From positions 186,001 through 250,000 of the forward strand of contig NZ_WOCA01000004.1 in NCBI RefSeq assembly GCF_009728145.1: 64,000 bases of DNA. Reading direction: 5' to 3'. Source of the DNA: Ornithinibacillus caprae (GTDB taxonomy: Bacteria; Bacillota; Bacilli; Bacillales; Amphibacillaceae). How positions within the stretch are numbered: the first letter of the stretch is position 1; each line of letters begins with the position of its first letter. The notes beneath the pieces were generated by a model. It did not search any database, was not told the DNA's origin, and saw only the letters and a list, made by a program, of their open reading frames with translations. A program made the position numbers and the translations under genes. Shown here one piece after another: positions 62,877-64,000 of this stretch.

Positions 62877-63704
62877 ATGTTAGATTGGGTAAATGAGGTA
62901 AATTGGGCTGAGCTGATCGTTGATTGGGGGACAATCCTAATTAGACTAATAGCTATAGTCATCGTTTATTTTATTGTTAAATCTATTGGAAAAAGAGCAA
63001 TTGAAAAAGCCTTTCATAGGTCGGAAGATTTGTCTGCTGGGCGTTCCAAGACACTACAATCGATAAGTGTTAATATCTTTTCTTATTTTCTATTTTTTAT
63101 TCTATTGGGGATTGTATTTCCATTATTCGGTTTAGATATAATGGCATTATTAGCTGGTGCGGGGATTGTTGGTTTAGCTATTGGTTTTGGCGCACAAGGA
63201 TTAGTTAGTGATGTTGTTACAGGTTTTTTCATTTTATTGGAGAAACAAATAGATGTAGAGGATTATGTTACATTAGCCGGTAAGGATGGAATTATCGAAG
63301 AAATCGGTTTAAGAACAACTAAATTACGGGGATTTGATGGCACACTTCATTATATTCCTAACAGAGAAATTACAAGCGTAAGTAATCATTCAAGAGGAAA
63401 TATGCGTGCTTTAGTTGATATAGGTATATCTTATGATGACAATATTGACCAAGCGATGGATATTATTCAACAAGTTTGTGATCAAATTGCAGAACAAGAA
63501 GAAGACATCATGGAAGGTCCAGACGTAGTCGGTGTACAAGCACTAGGTACATCAGATGTAGTAATTCGTGTAATTGCTAAGACAAAAAATATGGAACAAT
63601 GGGCAATTGAGCGTAAATTGAGAAAAGCTATTAAAGAGTCTCTTGATCAAAATGGTATTGAAATACCATACCCACATCAAGTGTATATTACTAAAAGTAA
63701 TTAA
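62877..63704 (+). CDS. Small-conductance mechanosensitive channel (MscS/YkuT-like)
   Basis: A 275-residue MscS-family channel. Three membrane helices: TM1 about 20-37, TM2 about 62-85, and the pore helix TM3 about 88-120 with the Gly/Ala-rich pattern ALLAGAGIVGLAIGFGAQGLVSD. Then comes the beta domain (YVTLAGKDGIIEEIGLRTTKLRGFDGTLHYIPNREI) and a C-terminal alpha/beta domain, as in B. subtilis YkuT. It releases solutes on hypo-osmotic shock. AGAGGTGAG precedes ATG. Confidence 0.9.
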   Translation: MLDWVNEVNWAELIVDWGTILIRLIAIVIVYFIVKSIGKRAIEKAFHRSEDLSAGRSKTLQSISVNIFSYFLFFILLGIVFPLFGLDIMALLAGAGIVGLAIGFGAQGLVSDVVTGFFILLEKQIDVEDYVTLAGKDGIIEEIGLRTTKLRGFDGTLHYIPNREITSVSNHSRGNMRALVDIGISYDDNIDQAMDIIQQVCDQIAEQEEDIMEGPDVVGVQALGTSDVVIRVIAKTKNMEQWAIERKLRKAIKESLDQNGIEIPYPHQVYITKSN

Positions 63705-63730
63705 TATATAACCCACTATCACACTGATAT

Positions 63731-63790
63731 GCTCCCCTATAGATAGGCAGATTAAAAAATAAAGTCTGGCTACTTATGGGGAGTATTTTT
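63731..63790 (+). terminator. Terminator after mscS
   Basis: CTCCCCTA and TATGGGGAG form the outer stem, AGGCAGA and TCTGGCT the inner stem, then ATTTTT. Confidence 0.7.
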
Positions 63791-63837
63791 ATGTCTATAA
63801 GATATTACTGTGCAGAAGAAAAAATATGAAGTAATAA

Positions 63838-64000
63838 TTAGGTTTTATTTCTAGCTAATTTATCACGGTCTTTAACCCCTGGTGGTTCCTCTAACCAGCT
63901 ATACTTAATCATAATATCAGCACCAGTTTTAGCAAGTTTTGCTATCTCAAGAGATAGCCTTTCATAGTTAACAGCCACATCCAGTCGTTGACTGACTCCT
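63838..64000 (-). CDS. Unrecognised protein, 3' end of a reverse-strand gene
   Basis: The last 53 codons of a minus-strand gene entering from the right edge and ending in a stop at 63838-63840. The visible part contains RLDVAVNYERLSLEIAKL, GADIMIKYSWLEEPPGVKDRD and a basic end. It is an uninterrupted frame up to the window edge with good codon use. I do not recognise the family. Confidence 0.6.
   Translation of the reverse strand, partial: GVSQRLDVAVNYERLSLEIAKLAKTGADIMIKYSWLEEPPGVKDRDKLARNKT

Overview
The window looks like chromosome from a low-GC, endospore-forming, probably salt-tolerant Bacillaceae (Oceanobacillus/Virgibacillus-like). The species cannot be named from sequence alone. The evidence is AT-rich DNA with strong Shine-Dalgarno sites, sporulation genes (prkA, yhbH, spoVR, an SscA/YjcZ-type peptide), a full-length aprX, an ArsR/ArsB/thioredoxin-type ArsC set, a Bce-type resistance module, and classic Bacillus operators (CIRCE, Fur box, Zur box).

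Layout. 1-2 kb: end of a VanR-like response regulator, a VanS-like kinase and a lipoprotein amidase. 2.5-8 kb: an ECF41 sigma factor with its carboxymuconolactone-decarboxylase-like partner, a yobU/yobV-like divergent pair, and a GntR-ABC operon. 8-10.6 kb: a ROK repressor and a sugar MFS permease that share an operator. 10.6-13.7 kb: a broken HAD phosphatase gene split by a 2.2-kb island carrying a V8-like protease, then a Spo0E-like relic. 13.7-18.3 kb: asparaginase II, CutC, a hypothetical protein, AraC and DUF4386. 18.6-21.8 kb: a Fur-controlled ferric-citrate-type importer (FecB-C-D) without an ATPase. 22-29 kb: a LacI-controlled beta-glucoside operon (ABC importer without ATPase, LacI, ROK kinase, GH1 with a 6-phosphate signature). 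29-33 kb: small spore-type peptides and a MerR-ABC operon. 33-40 kb: an anomalous KAS III-like protein, an oxidoreductase, TerC, DUF421, a degenerate FtsZ-like protein and AprX. 40-48 kb: the Bce-like module, a DNA glycosylase, a membrane-anchored Lon-type protease and a second DUF421. 48-59 kb: prkA, yhbH, CIRCE-controlled htpG, Zur-controlled zinc lipoprotein divergent from two YibE/F proteins, and spoVR. 59-64 kb: the ars operon with a decayed arsD, a membrane protein, MscS and the end of a reverse-strand gene.

Regulatory logic is unusually readable. Many regulators have a matching palindrome at their own promoter (GntR, ROK, LacI, MerR, ArsR), and the metal and stress regulons (Fur, Zur, HrcA) have near-consensus boxes.

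The items most worth a second look are: an FtsZ-superfamily protein (37848-38696) that keeps the T7 loop but has lost the GTP-binding half; a 78-nt element present twice and followed both times by an intrinsic terminator; a KAS III-like protein without the catalytic His and Asn; and a kinase-dependent 6-phospho-beta-glucoside pathway fed by an ABC importer instead of a PTS.
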